NCBI GenBank assembly: GCA_030272585.1
Contig: BSYQ01000001.1
Span: forward strand, 5,146,001 to 5,210,000
Direction of reading: 5' to 3'
DNA: 64,000 nucleotides
Source: Bryopsis sp. KO-2023
Lineage: Eukaryota; Chlorophyta; Ulvophyceae; Bryopsidales; Bryopsidaceae
Made by a program: the position numbers and the translations under genes. Every line of letters begins with the position of its first letter. Within the stretch, counting starts at the first letter, position 1. The notes beneath the pieces were generated by a model. It saw only the letters and a program-made list of their open reading frames with translations. It made no database searches and was not told the origin of the DNA. Shown here piece by piece: positions 20,401-28,440 of this stretch.

Positions 20401-21089
20401 AGTTTGCAGCAAACAATGCAGTGAATGCGAGTACAGGGTTCGCACCTGCATACTTGATGTATGGGTACCATCCAGAAACACCAAACATTGGTGGGACGGC
20501 AACGCAATTTCAAGTGGAAGCAGTTAAGACTATGGTAGCACGGATGGCACAGGACTTAGATACCGCAAAAGCATATTACTCTAGAGCACAACACAGAATG
20601 TGTGTGAGTGCAAACAAGAAGAGAAAAGATATTGCTTTTGAGAAAGGGGATAAAGTCCTGATAAAAAGTCGTTTTATTCCGTTGGCTGCTTTGAACAAAG
20701 TGAGTCCAAAACTGCGCCGTCGATTTGTGGGTCCCTTTGAAATTGTGGAGAAAATATCAAAGGTGGCTTACAGAGTTCAACTTCCGGAAACATGGCTCAT
20801 TCACCCAGTGTTTCATGTTTCTAAGTTCAAGCGTTATCACGCCTCGAGTGATAACAGCAGGCAAATACAACCTCCAGAAGGAGAGTTGATTGGTAGCGAA
20901 GTAGAGTATGAGGTCGAAAATATCCTAAGGGCTAGAGGTAAACGCAATCGTGAATACCTAGTGCTGTGGAAAGGATACGATCTACTTGACGCTACTTGGG
21001 AACCTGAAGCTAATCTGGTTAACGCACCAGATATACTTCGCGCATTTAAAGAGAAAGAAAGAAAAGAGTTGCAGAAAGGAAGAGAATAG
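14439..21089 (+). CDS. gag-pol polyprotein in a single frame (family B)
   Basis: A 2216-residue polyprotein. The gag part has a long coiled coil (about residues 60-290), a Gly/Pro-rich linker, a Retrotrans_gag region starting near residue 588 (PRAFNGSGEP), a Gln- and Arg/Gly-rich stretch, and a CCHC knuckle near 852 (CYLCGKKGHPVRQC). The protease lies near 1063. RT follows with FIDDILIFS near 1442, RNase H near 1588 (TDASNEAIG), the integrase zinc-binding region near 1790-1835, the integrase core about 1864-1967, and a chromodomain at about 2155-2203 (YEVENIL, YLVLWKGY, ATWEPE). Unlike family A, gag and pol share one frame. A basic, Ser-rich spacer of about 200 residues separates the knuckle from the protease. 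Confidence 0.95.
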   Translation: MADREHALAVREPQVEEPGIEPEFDEELPDAPNVVYQQINVQNIHNVQQAAVDIDMGADAEALREDVDAVHDRVDDLAHGLRGHLQQVDQTLGQRLAHTEASVSNQLAGASEVIGQALETQHQHAQQVEATQHAVVSQQQKLESVAAQHSRYEQRLLRQDIDHRKERAEIKASVDAITRRMDAADILADSRFADLKETAEASALQLKQLSELSLVQGRRIEGLLGTVADSNEKVERTLELFRESLHKQGAEVKRLQSSRVAIQKDLIALEKKASKTWDQQQDAADVVALRLSGLERSMEDVSGGSQSAQSGSDARAVSPEREESTSPEPEDSAFGMPLPKKSVKQLAASWPPLDQSFAVGMVGAGTSTIPAPPAVQVEEGEIVAAEAPPCTAVDSAPDADFTFPQLIPPSTRAQPGVRISEPDSADGSRRPTRTNPRVLSSAEVLYQIDLERAKAQVREEKGKEPMQIPARTGRLGLGLSALGARVENNPFAALGSYESTGGPSRVPRMRGNFGDPGDDDPDDDGGDDYRDRRNRPPSRIPGAPDGGGGGGGGGDGGGGGPPGGPPGGGGGGGGAGPAGPGPPRQGQWLPSTVKLQMPRAFNGSGEPKARKWQVLMTRYLRTCGVHEAQWQSIMATNLYGAASDWLTMQELKIHRGERPPFRDWMDFMDGLATAFEFSSDRDEAWRDLHKLKQTGTVKQFVKEFQRLVLRIPDLEEDHQYLLFVDGLKSEVQKLVAATVPRDVEAAIISAERLEALGVGTQGQGGQTNQKKKGVWRGGRKKKGQNQGQQQQNPTPPAQAPPQAAAGVQQQQQQQQGRGGGRGGGGRGRGGGNRGRGQANQGRQNPQGGGGYNCYLCGKKGHPVRQCPRLEEVKNLPDVKKNVKLTARQETASSEPGRRKRRKRNRVRRRRRKHRSKVGASKKVKSTHSGKPEERTSTPREERTETLSTSTQSAHDNCDWKNEQKESTPDEMDAPHASSASLPSVSESVGSLESQSSLQESLPADVDDSGSETTQRSTTERVNVSEVRSTSSTKGDTCPLLKIQEVPVRGYEVKARIKTMDLYAFIDCGSTANYINDKVARDLGLSITPSSKRAMLANGDIKELAGSCNNLRVKIGGLKCKMKADLFPDLGYDLILGMPWLQKENPRIDFQQNEISVCKNSQVFHLPLRHPTQESIEPERKVQSILQEVPVTECSAKRMMRHLKTETAFMVVVQESEEKALGQHELPDAIERTQPFNTEDEIGKLIRSDTPAEIKKVVETHRGVFPRDLPPGIPPKRKGHEFKIDLEDPTPIHRPIYKLSPAELDEVKAQVDYLLEQKKIKPSESPWGAPILFVPKKDGGLRICVDYRWINKVTVKNRYPLPLPEELMDRVFKAKVFSKLDLRSGYWQFPVRPSDTDKTAFRTRYGHFEFLVAPFGLTNCPAQFQTLVQDLLTEFLDDFVVVFIDDILIFSENMEQHAEHLEKVLSRLAEYQLFAKASKSELAVATVDYLGYRISGSGLEPQEQKVKAVKEWKELQSVSDVRSFLGMVSYYRKFIPQFAHVAGPLHDLVKKDHPWRWGQVERGAFNELKKRLSQAPVLIFPDASLPYTVITDASNEAIGAVLTQDHGEGLQPIAYLSRRFKPAELNYAPYDKELCAICYAMVQWRHYLEGCAGGVTVFTDHQPLTHILSQRNLSRTQARWLEAGYLTSINPKIPYIKGKANVLADALSRSVPKPVETAMNISTWQVHQASQDEWKQALQADNSLVKILRKLESGEEVEGYFLREGILWTVPKRGLVEKVVVPKGQRNKIMKECHETPSAGHTGPARTGEILARRYWWKGWMNELKAFVRECPVCQQIKADTQKPMGLLQPLPIPERKWEQITTDLVTDLPASNGFTAVAVFVDRLTKFVHFAPCTKEITAAGYAQLFIEHVYRNHGLPKVIVSDRDPRFTSKFWQTLFKALGTEIRMSTAYHPQTDGQSEVTIRTLENFLRPYAERYPHKWVEYLPTAEFAANNAVNASTGFAPAYLMYGYHPETPNIGGTATQFQVEAVKTMVARMAQDLDTAKAYYSRAQHRMCVSANKKRKDIAFEKGDKVLIKSRFIPLAALNKVSPKLRRRFVGPFEIVEKISKVAYRVQLPETWLIHPVFHVSKFKRYHASSDNSRQIQPPEGELIGSEVEYEVENILRARGKRNREYLVLWKGYDLLDATWEPEANLVNAPDILRAFKEKERKELQKGRE

Positions 21090-21539
21090 GGAAACAGAGT
21101 GTTTGATGGCTAAGGTGGAACTCCTTATAGCAAGGGGGCGCGAAAAAGGATACCTTAGAAAAACTCTGTCGACTTCCAAACCAACTCTTTAACTTTAATG
21201 CGTTAGGTGCCTAAGTTATTTGGCTGGCGCAGTAAGTGTAGCTTCAGTAGTACGTTAGAAACCGGGCAAACGATGTCACATTCGAGATAGTGTGGTTGTT
21301 CCGAGAAAACCCCTATCAAGTGACGTGTTGAGGTGGTCTTGACGAGACTTCAACCGAGCGAAACGTTGGTGTCTCACCCCAATAACCCAACGAGGAAAGT
21401 GTACGAGTCACCCAGCCTTATAAGCGCAGCCCTCGAACCATTTTGCCCTAGTGTTTGTGTGAACGGAGCGAGCTCCTGAGTGAAAAAGAGTCTAAAGACG
21501 CACAAACCGTTGTTTATTTCTTTCTTTCCGACAAACATA

Positions 21540-23114
21540 ATGGCTGCCGATACACCCGCCGCAATTATTGCGAGGTTGGAAGCGGAGGTAGCTCAAAAAG
21601 AAGAGGAGCTGCAGCACTTTACGTCGACCGCAGAGGAAGTGCTGCAGAACAATGAGGCCTTAACCCGGCAGCTCTCAGAGTTGAGTGACCGGACGAAAGC
21701 AGCTGAGGCTGCGAAGGAGGCAGCGGAGAAAGCCAAGGAAAAGGCGGAGGCGGAAAAGAAAGAAGCGGAGGACAAGACCAAGGTCTTGGAAGAAAAATTG
21801 GAAGCCATGAAGCTGAAAAAGCAAAGGTTCCAATCTCACATGATGGCTAACCATCGTGAGAATGACCTCCGCAAGCAAGCTCTCGGGGGAATGGTGGATC
21901 GATTTACCGCGGTAGAGGAAACGCTGCAGCGAGCTGTAGCAACCGCGTGGAGTGCAGCAGCCAACAACCTTAAGAAGGAATTGGCAGAACAAGAGCTGCA
22001 GATCGATTTGCTGGGAGAGTCCCTCAGAGACGGCTCTGAAAAACTTCAAGTGCAGAGCGAAACAACGGACAAGATGCTGCGTTTGAACCCGCCGGTACCA
22101 GCACCACGGGTACGCGAAGAACTGGATCGCCAAGTCCAAGTTCTGTTGTCAAACGCAACACTTGATCTGGAACCGTCCAAGGACGATGATGCGGGAGGCT
22201 CAAGCAAGGGCAAGGGGAAAGGGAAAAACAAACGCCCAAGCTCGCCGTGTAGGGATGAAGATCCACACGGAAAGAGAAGGCGAGAGGACGGTGACGATGA
22301 AGGTGGTGAGCCACCGAGGGATCGTATGCCTGGAGATGCAGCAAGAGCCAACTTGTTACTCAAGTTAAAGGCTGCCGCATTAAAGACTCCAGCACCCTCA
22401 CAACCAGCACCAACAGTTCAGACTCCCGGAGATGAGGCTACCGCAATAGCACCGGGGGAGGACTTATTCGACATGAGAGAGGAGGAGCTTTTGGACTTGG
22501 ATTTTAACGAAGAAATTGACTTCGGCAGTCCACCTCCTAGGCTCGAAGGTCCTAGTTCTGAACTGGAGGACGGGGAAATAAGGAATGATGAAGGGCCAAG
22601 CCAGGTGACAGAGGTTCAGCGTGCGGTCCATCCACCGTTGGAGTTAGCTCCAACAGAAGCAGCACTTCGGGCTTTCCGAGAAAAGGTTAAGCTCAGGAGA
22701 TTAAGGGCGGCTGCTCAGGACAAAGTGGATGCTGCACCTAGCGAAGTGAACCTGTCACGGGAGGATATCGAGGAGGCTTGCAACCCCATCACTGCGTCAG
22801 AGACATGGCCGAAGGTCCAATATACTAACCCCAGGGACCGAGTCTTGCAAAATTACCGCGGCAACCGGCACTTTCACGAGTTGCCCATGTGCATTTGGTG
22901 CGGGAGAAGCCCAATGCAGGCAAGTGCTCAGCGGCTGACGCAGAAGAAGTATTCCGTCCTTCCTTGTGGGTATCACCTCGTGTGTGATGCTCATTGGTTG
23001 GCATACTCGATGCTGGGGCGCATCGTCACGGCGGTCCAAAAAGTCGCGGAAGTGGACAACAAGTCCATCGCCACCATACTATGGATACAGTCGGCAAATG
23101 TCGGCCAGCTGTAA
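21540..23114 (+). CDS. third ORF of family B: coiled coil plus Cys/His cluster
   Basis: The frame lies after pol, in the env position. The chosen ATG at 21540 starts MAADTPAAI; the frame is open upstream to 21480. It opens with a long Ala/Glu/Lys coiled coil (about residues 5-110). A middle region resembles the family A third frame in layout. An acidic and basic low-complexity stretch follows. The C-terminal part has C-x2-C (CIWC), then C-x2-H-x2-C-x2-H (CGYHLVCDAH), again like a RING-type zinc cluster. From 23075 the reading passes into a nested hAT-type element, so the last codons are not native. Function unknown; no signal peptide or membrane segment. Confidence 0.75.
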   Translation: MAADTPAAIIARLEAEVAQKEEELQHFTSTAEEVLQNNEALTRQLSELSDRTKAAEAAKEAAEKAKEKAEAEKKEAEDKTKVLEEKLEAMKLKKQRFQSHMMANHRENDLRKQALGGMVDRFTAVEETLQRAVATAWSAAANNLKKELAEQELQIDLLGESLRDGSEKLQVQSETTDKMLRLNPPVPAPRVREELDRQVQVLLSNATLDLEPSKDDDAGGSSKGKGKGKNKRPSSPCRDEDPHGKRRREDGDDEGGEPPRDRMPGDAARANLLLKLKAAALKTPAPSQPAPTVQTPGDEATAIAPGEDLFDMREEELLDLDFNEEIDFGSPPPRLEGPSSELEDGEIRNDEGPSQVTEVQRAVHPPLELAPTEAALRAFREKVKLRRLRAAAQDKVDAAPSEVNLSREDIEEACNPITASETWPKVQYTNPRDRVLQNYRGNRHFHELPMCIWCGRSPMQASAQRLTQKKYSVLPCGYHLVCDAHWLAYSMLGRIVTAVQKVAEVDNKSIATILWIQSANVGQL

Positions 23115-23859
23115 ACAGGTCTGAACGGGGTCGGATCGGAACCGGATTTTCACGAATCTATTATTCTCGGAAAGTTGAAAAAAGTCGGTCCTGTTCCGAT
23201 ATTCTGAAATCTTCAAAAATCGGGCCGACAGTCGGATGTCGGCGTCAAAGTCGGACCGACCATCGGACATCGGCGTCCGACCCGACTAAAGGTCGGCTGA
23301 CCCGATCCCGACACCGATCCGATCTGAGTCTGGAGCTGGGATCGGCATAGTCGGCCGACCAAAAAGTCGGCGCTATATTTTGATCGGAGCAATAGTCGGC
23401 GACGTCCGATCATGATCGGTAGGAAAGGCGTAAAGTCGGTGTTTCCGATGAAATCGGCGGTGCAGATCTGATGCCGACCTGGACTCCGACCACCGTGTTG
23501 TGGGCCACATCGCTGACTCTGTTATTACGTGCTTTACGGAACTGCTCCAAATATATCGACAGCCTCGGGAGGTTTGTGCACGGCGTCACTCCGACTTTGT
23601 CGGAGAAGGACCGTTCAAGTCGGAAAACGCCGACCCCGACCCCGATCCGATCTGGTTTTCAAGCAGGAACTGGGCAGTCGGCCGTTATTTATCGGAACAA
23701 TCGGGCCGATACAGTATAGTCGGGCCGATCAGATCGGTACATCGACAAAGTCGGAACGGTTATGTCGGAGGTCGGAAATATCGGAACTGTCTGGGACCGA
23801 CTGTTATCGGTTGTCGGAAAAGTCGGACGCCGACATATCGGTGTCGGATCCCTAGTATG
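23075..23859 (+). mobile_element. hAT-type non-autonomous element made of TCGG/CCGA words
   Basis: The 785-bp insertion is flanked by an exact 8-bp target duplication ATCGCCAC (23067-23074 and 23860-23867). The ends are inverted repeats: CATACTATGGATAC at the left, and CATACTAGGGATCC at the right read on the other strand (12 of 14 match). Duplication length fits the hAT superfamily. The interior codes for nothing; it is packed with GTCGG, CCGAC and GATCGG words in both orientations. It is nested in family B and is therefore younger than that element. Confidence 0.88.
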
Positions 23860-24327
23860 ATCGCCACCGTCTCCCCATTCTCTCTACCTGCCCATATGTT
23901 GAAGCTGACACGCTCGACGTTCGAAGAAATCCCTCCGTTCCCGGCTGAGCACGAGAAGTTGCCACACTGCAACATGTGTGTGAAGCGGCAACTCAAGGTG
24001 TCCGGCATCACAAGGGATCTGCCATTCCTTAAGTCCAAGAGGGTGGCTGCCGCGTTTGATCCCTGTGTCCGGTATCGTGCAGTGCAGCAAGCGCATGCGC
24101 AGGAGCAGCGTGCTATCCAGCAAGCGCAAGCGCAGGAACAGCGTTAAGGAGGAGGGAAAAGGAGTTATCGTCGACCAAGTGTGTGCGTGCAGCAGCTGTC
24201 AGAGACGTCAGAGCAAGAGACAGGTCCAAGACAGTTGGGTGTGGGTATGGGAGTGGGTGAGTTTTGTGTTTGTGTTTTTGTGTTTTTGTTTTTCTTTGTG
24301 TTTTGGTGTGCGTGGGCGCCCACTTTT

Positions 24328-24342
24328 TGCGGGGGGGGCGTA
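24328..24342 (+). promoter_or_regulatory. polypurine tract, family B
   Basis: A G-rich run (eight Gs in a row) ends just before the 3' LTR start, the usual place of the plus-strand primer. Confidence 0.6.
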
Positions 24343-24761
24343 TGTTAGTCTTTTAGCGCTCTACGAGGTAGTTTGGGATAGAGCCGAGGGTGGCTGACGC
24401 ATGTGGGTTCACGAGTAAGACAGATTAGACCCAGAGTTTGGGGCATGCGTCAGCGTACTACACTTAGGGGTACTTAAGAGGCCCACTCGTTGTTTTGACA
24501 TTCCATTCTAGTGTAAGAACTCGGGATTCGTGGGATTGGTGTGTTCCCGCTTGTGTGTGTGTTTGTGTGTGTGTGTGTTAAGTGTTTGCCTGACGCAATC
24601 ACTTCCCAACCCAAGTGTTCTAGTAGCGTTCACAACCGCGCTAGCTAGAGAGTTGTCTAAAGCAACAAACCCCACAAGTATACTTGCGTTAGCCAGCAAG
24701 TTATCACGAATCCAACCAACACAGCCGACCACTATTGCGTCACCCACAAGCTTCACTATCA
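24343..24761 (+). repeat. family B 3' LTR
   Basis: A 419-bp repeat matching the 5' LTR except for one visible base (GGGATAGAG instead of GGGAGAGAG). The flank CCCAC follows. Confidence 0.93.
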
Positions 24762-27700
24762 CCCACCATCAGAGTTGTGCCGAAGTCGTTTTTGCGACAA
24801 CGACAACGGCCGTTAACGGCGTTAACGGTTAACGGCCGTTGTCGTTGTCGCAATAACGACGTCGGCACGACTCAAAAACACTTTTCAATGATGTGATGTG
24901 ACTGCTATAACAAGCAGCCACCAAAGCGCGAGCGAACCCCGTTGTTAAGTGACTGTGATTTGATGTTGAGTTGTGCGGCGTTGCAACGGCGCACAACTCT
25001 GCCCACCATCACCACCGATGGGGGAGCCAATATAGCAGCCGCATTTGACAAGTAAGTAAACCAACCAAAAAAAAAACACGGTGCTTGTTTGAAATTAAAT
25101 GTGAAAAACAATCAGAATTTGAAATAGCATGCAATGTGATGCCAGAAAACTTGTCCACCTCCCAAGGAAAAACAAAAGGAAAAATAAAAACCACTGAAGA
25201 GTATGTGTGTAACAAATCGCAGCCAGAACAGTCTCAATTGGGACTGGATGCGATGCTGCTGCCACATGCTCCACAATAGCATGATGTCCGCCCTGGCCTC
25301 CGCTCCCCTTGGAATTCAGGACTCCCTGATGGAAGCTTCGAGACTGGTGGAGTTCTTTTCAAGGTAAGGACATGAAAGGATCAAAGAATGCAAGTGAACA
25401 ATGGCATAAGGGAATTTTCTGGTCTTTTCCTCAGCAGTCATGGGCTGCACAGGACAGGGTTCTGTGCAGGTTCTGTGCACCCTGTGCTGTCCTGTCCTGT
25501 GCAGCGGAATTGCACAGGCCAGGACAGAACAGACTGTCTGTTCTGTGCACAGGGTCAGACCTGTGCTGCACAGGTGCACAGACTTGCACAGCACAGCACA
25601 GAACTGCACAGAATCTGCACAGAACTGCACAGAATCTGCACAGATTTTGCACAGAATCTGCACAGAACTGCACAGAAACTGCACAGATTTTGCACAGACC
25701 CTGTCTGTGCTGTGCTGTACAGGTCTGTGCACCTGTGCAGCACAGGTCTGACCCTGTGCACAGAACAGACAGTCTGTTCTGTCCTGTGCTGTGCACAGAG
25801 GTCTCAGCCCATGTCTGTTCCTCAGTTGTTAGTATGCTCTGTGGAACACCTGTCTAGAACAGGTAGATACCTGTCCAGACAGGTAACAAAGCCTGTCTAG
25901 AATAGGTTGGATCCAGAGATAGGACTTGGGCCAAACTTTTGGTCCGACTCCGGTCCGGTCCGGTTACGGTCGGGTTACGGTCACCGTACTGCGGCCGTAA
26001 CTCCGTACGGTAACCGGAGTAATATGTTGTCTTTACGGTACGGAACAGGTACGGTATAGCTACGGCAGGCCCTGAATCACCGTGGAGTAGTGTGGTTCAG
26101 TGATAGAGTGTATGGTTATAGTCTGCAGGGTCGCGGGTTCGAATCCTCTTGGGTTCCTTTAGAATTGCGGGACCCTGCGGGGGTGATTTCTTACGGTTTA
26201 CGGTTGTTACGGTCGTTACGGTCCGGTACGGAGCGGTACGAAGAGGTACGGAGCTACGGTTACGGCCGTAAAAGTACGATTTTCTGACCGAAATTGTACT
26301 CCGGTTACGGTCCGATTACGGTGACCGTAACCGTAAAGTCCTATCTCTGGTTGGATCTTGTCTAGAACAGGTACATACCTGTCCTAGACAGGTGAATTAA
26401 CCTGTCCGAATCAGAATTATCCCTGTCTGGACAGGTATGTACCTGTTCTGGACAGGTTTTGTTCCATGTCTGGACAGGTATCTACCTGTTCTAGACAGGT
26501 GCCTACTTGTTCTAGACAGGTTCATTGCCTGTCTTCTCAGGGTCAAATGTGACACTTCTTTCTTTGTTTCCTTGTGTAGATCGACAACGGCCAGGCACCA
26601 CCTCGACACCTGCCAAAGGGCAGAGTTGGAAAAGGAAGGCCTGGAGGTGGCCACAGCATCGGAAGATGAGGTGGAGGTGGAGCTGGTGCAGGGGAACTTG
26701 GAAGCCCCTTGGGGCATCGTCAAGCTCAAAGTCCCGCAGGCCACGAGATGGAATTCCATCTACGCGATGGTGGAGAGGTATGAACTGTTTTTTTGCTGTT
26801 CTTGTTTGTTTTCTTTCGTGTTTGTGTTTGTGCCTTCAACATGGTTGTGCCTTCTGTGTAGGATGCTCAGGCTGGAGAAACCGGTGCGTGCATGGCTGGA
26901 TGCCCACCACACCCAACTACCGGAAGGAGCGCTGGAAAGGGCAGACTGGTAGGCCTTCACATGAACTCATTTTGACGTAAATTCCAAGTAAACTGTTTTC
27001 TTTTAACCAATACAAGCATATCTGTAGAGGGTGGAACACGAAATTGAATTGGTGTCAATTGACATGTTATTATTTATGAAATGTGTTTGTCATTGTGTTG
27101 TGTGATTTAGGGATGCATTACGGGTGTGCGCAAAGATGTTCGCGCCCGTCAAGGAGGTCTCTGACACGCTTGAGTCAGCAAAGCACAACACAGGAGGCAT
27201 GGCGTTCCGATGCATGATGTTGCTGGCCACCCACCTGAAACAGGGCAGCAAGGCACGAGATGCACCCCAGTTGGAGAAGGACATGATGTAGGAACACGGA
27301 CGGACTTTAAGTCCCTAAAGGACGCCTACACCTGGGGGCGGGATGACAGGTGGCAGAACGTCACAAGGGATTGGTCAACCCCAGAGGCATTGTGGGGCCA
27401 GGTGAGCAACTTTTTGAGTGTTGGTTGCTTTCTGTGTTTCTTTTTTCGTGTGCCCGTTTGTTTTTATTCAAATCTCCCTCCATTTTCTGGAGCTTCCCTC
27501 CGTTTTCCTTTACAACTGAAATATCTTTTTTTTTTCTTTAATACATCATCCATCCGATTGAAAACCATTAAATCACAAAGAAGGAAGCGAGTGATCCATG
27601 TAACCGAAATCAGCATCTGAAAACAGAAACGATCCTTAACTCCCTTGTCCATATAAATCAGATCAAGGCGATCATCCCATGATGGATGTTGTTATTCTGC

Positions 27701-28256
27701 CAGGTTCGCGACGAAATTGTTGCCTTAATGGTCCAGAAGGCCGAGGCAGTTGAGGAGCAGGAGCGGGTGGCACCCCCAGTCGAACCTGAGAGACCCACGG
27801 CCAGGATTCCTGCAATGGGACGACGAAGAGGGAGATATAGATATGGGGATGGATGCCCCAGCTGGGGCATTGTTGGTGATCCCTCCACCGGGGGGGGATG
27901 AAACAGAACAAGGGGGGGCCAGTGGGAGTGGGAGTGGGGCAAGGGGTAGGAGGAGGTTGGGGAACAGAACAGGACGAAGGTTAGATAGCATTAGGGCCCG
28001 TTGTCAGGAAGAATTAGTTAGGTTTGACGAGTTCTTGGAAGGGAGGCCGACATCGGAACCTCTAGTTTTTTTGTCAGATCAGGGGTCGTCCTTCCCCCTC
28101 TTGAAACAGATTATCCTCGATTTTTTAGTTGTTCAGGCATCAAGCGCGCATAACGGGCGATCCTTTTCTAAGGTTGGTGCATTGGTTAGAGCTAGACAAG
28201 CATCGTTAACACCCAAAAACGTCCGGTACATGTCTTTTCTTAGCATGAATAAATAA
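24762..28256 (+). CDS. hAT transposase, C-terminal exons
   Basis: Exon blocks with plausible splice sites end or lie at 25051 (TTDGGANIAAAFDK), 25223-25363 (CCCHMLHNSMM), 26580-26777 (TRWNSIYAMVER), 26862-26948, 27111-27288, about 27296-27401, and 27704-28256. The final block has the hAT dimerisation domain (SSFPLLKQIILDF, then ASSAHNGRSFSKVG, then YMSFLSMNK). Introns hold two small hAT-type elements and palindromic-word DNA. Reading changes frame around 27785-27805, and the block at 27111 runs into a stop near 27289, so this copy is probably defective. Confidence 0.8.
24770..24875 (+). repeat. fold-back (hairpin) element
   Basis: Two arms of about 50 bp are inverted copies: GAGTTGTGCCGAAGTCG at the left, and GAGTCGTGCCGACGTCG read from the right on the other strand. 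The arms continue through GCGACAACGACAACGGCC to a centre built from TTAACGG. No matching 8-bp flanks were found. It lies eight bases after the family B LTR, in hAT exon sequence. Confidence 0.75.
25435..25817 (+). mobile_element. hAT-type non-autonomous element made of CTGTGCA words, copy 1
   Basis: A 383-bp element flanked by an exact 8-bp duplication TTCCTCAG (25427-25434 and 25818-25825). Its terminal inverted repeats are CAGTCATGGGCTG and CAGACATGGGCTG. The interior is almost wholly degenerate CTGTGCACAG and CTGCACAG words in both strands. A second copy of the family is at 58567-58807. It sits in an intron of the hAT gene. Confidence 0.9.
25914..26349 (+). mobile_element. hAT-type non-autonomous element made of GGTTACGG words
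   Basis: A 436-bp element with an exact 8-bp target duplication GTTGGATC (25906-25913 and 26350-26357) and 14-bp perfect terminal inverted repeats CAGAGATAGGACTT. The interior has dense GGTTACGG and CCGTAACC words plus a tRNA-like segment at 26086-26157. It is nested inside a different palindromic-word island, and so is younger than that island. Confidence 0.92.
26086..26157 (+). other. degenerate tRNA-like sequence with Pol III A and B boxes
   Basis: An A-box-like TGGTTCAGTGA (26093-26103) and a B box GGTTCGAATCC (26136-26146) lie at the spacing of a real tRNA gene (+8 and +51). The T stem pairs only in part and the two ends do not pair as an acceptor stem, so it is a relic or a SINE-like head and not a working tRNA. 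No anticodon can be assigned safely. It lies inside the hAT-type element at 25914-26349. Confidence 0.6.
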
Positions 28257-28440
28257 GGTAGGGGGAGGTGGGAGGAAAGGGGAGAGGGTGAACTGAAAAA
28301 AACACAAGGGAAAGGGAAAGGAAGGTGTTCATGTTGTGTGTGGGGTTTAGGCAACTAGTTGCAAACACATTTGTGCAGGTGGGGTGATAATATTTGTTTT
28401 GGGTTGGGTATTTTTGCTGTAAGAAAATTGTTTATGACTT
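28257..28440. other. hAT 3' flank, no gene seen
   Basis: Purine-rich sequence after the transposase stop. It probably holds the hAT 3' untranslated region, but no poly(A) signal or terminal repeat could be assigned. Confidence 0.4.

Larger units (their letters stand above)
13875..24761 (+). mobile_element. Ty3/gypsy chromovirus, family B (complete, with one nested insertion)
   Basis: A 10.9-kb LTR retrotransposon: 419-bp LTRs, a primer-binding site, one long gag-pol frame, a third frame after pol, a polypurine tract and the 3' LTR. The two LTRs differ at one base that I can see, so the insertion is recent. The flanks read CCCAT and CCCAC, an almost perfect 5-bp target duplication. A hAT-type element (23075-23859) is nested in the third frame, which counts as one break; the rest looks whole. 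The host sequence it entered is a hAT transposase exon. Confidence 0.93.
25840..26545 (+). repeat. palindromic-word island, ACCTGTCTAGACAGGT type
   Basis: Repeated ACCTGTTCTAGACAGGT-like palindromes fill this hAT intron on both sides of the nested element at 25914-26349. I could not find terminal repeats or a target duplication for the outer island. Confidence 0.75.
12812..28256 (+). mobile_element. hAT transposon, autonomous type, split by retrotransposon insertions
   Basis: Two blocks of transposase exons (12812-13874 and 24762-28256) together show the hallmark regions of the hAT superfamily: an N-terminal BED zinc finger, the TDGGAN block, a CCCHMLHN block, TRWNSIYAM, and the C-terminal dimerisation domain. 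Family B (13875-24761) sits inside an exon. The family A tandem array cuts off the 5' side, so the left terminus is outside the window. I could not identify the right terminal inverted repeat. The copy is probably inactive: besides the insertions, the last exon changes frame near 27785-27805 and an in-frame stop appears near 27289. Confidence 0.85.

Noticed and set aside
23110-23860. CRISPR-like or satellite array of TCGG repeats
   Set aside because: There is no constant repeat-spacer period. The words are degenerate, occur in both orientations and are bounded by hAT-type ends.
25316-25900. Several Cys/His-rich frames on both strands (HRICTELHR-type repeats)
   Set aside because: They are translations of the CTGTGCA word array of a non-coding hAT-type element.
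26082-26157. Working tRNA gene
   Set aside because: The A and B boxes are well spaced but the acceptor stem does not pair and the T stem has a mismatch and wobble pairs.
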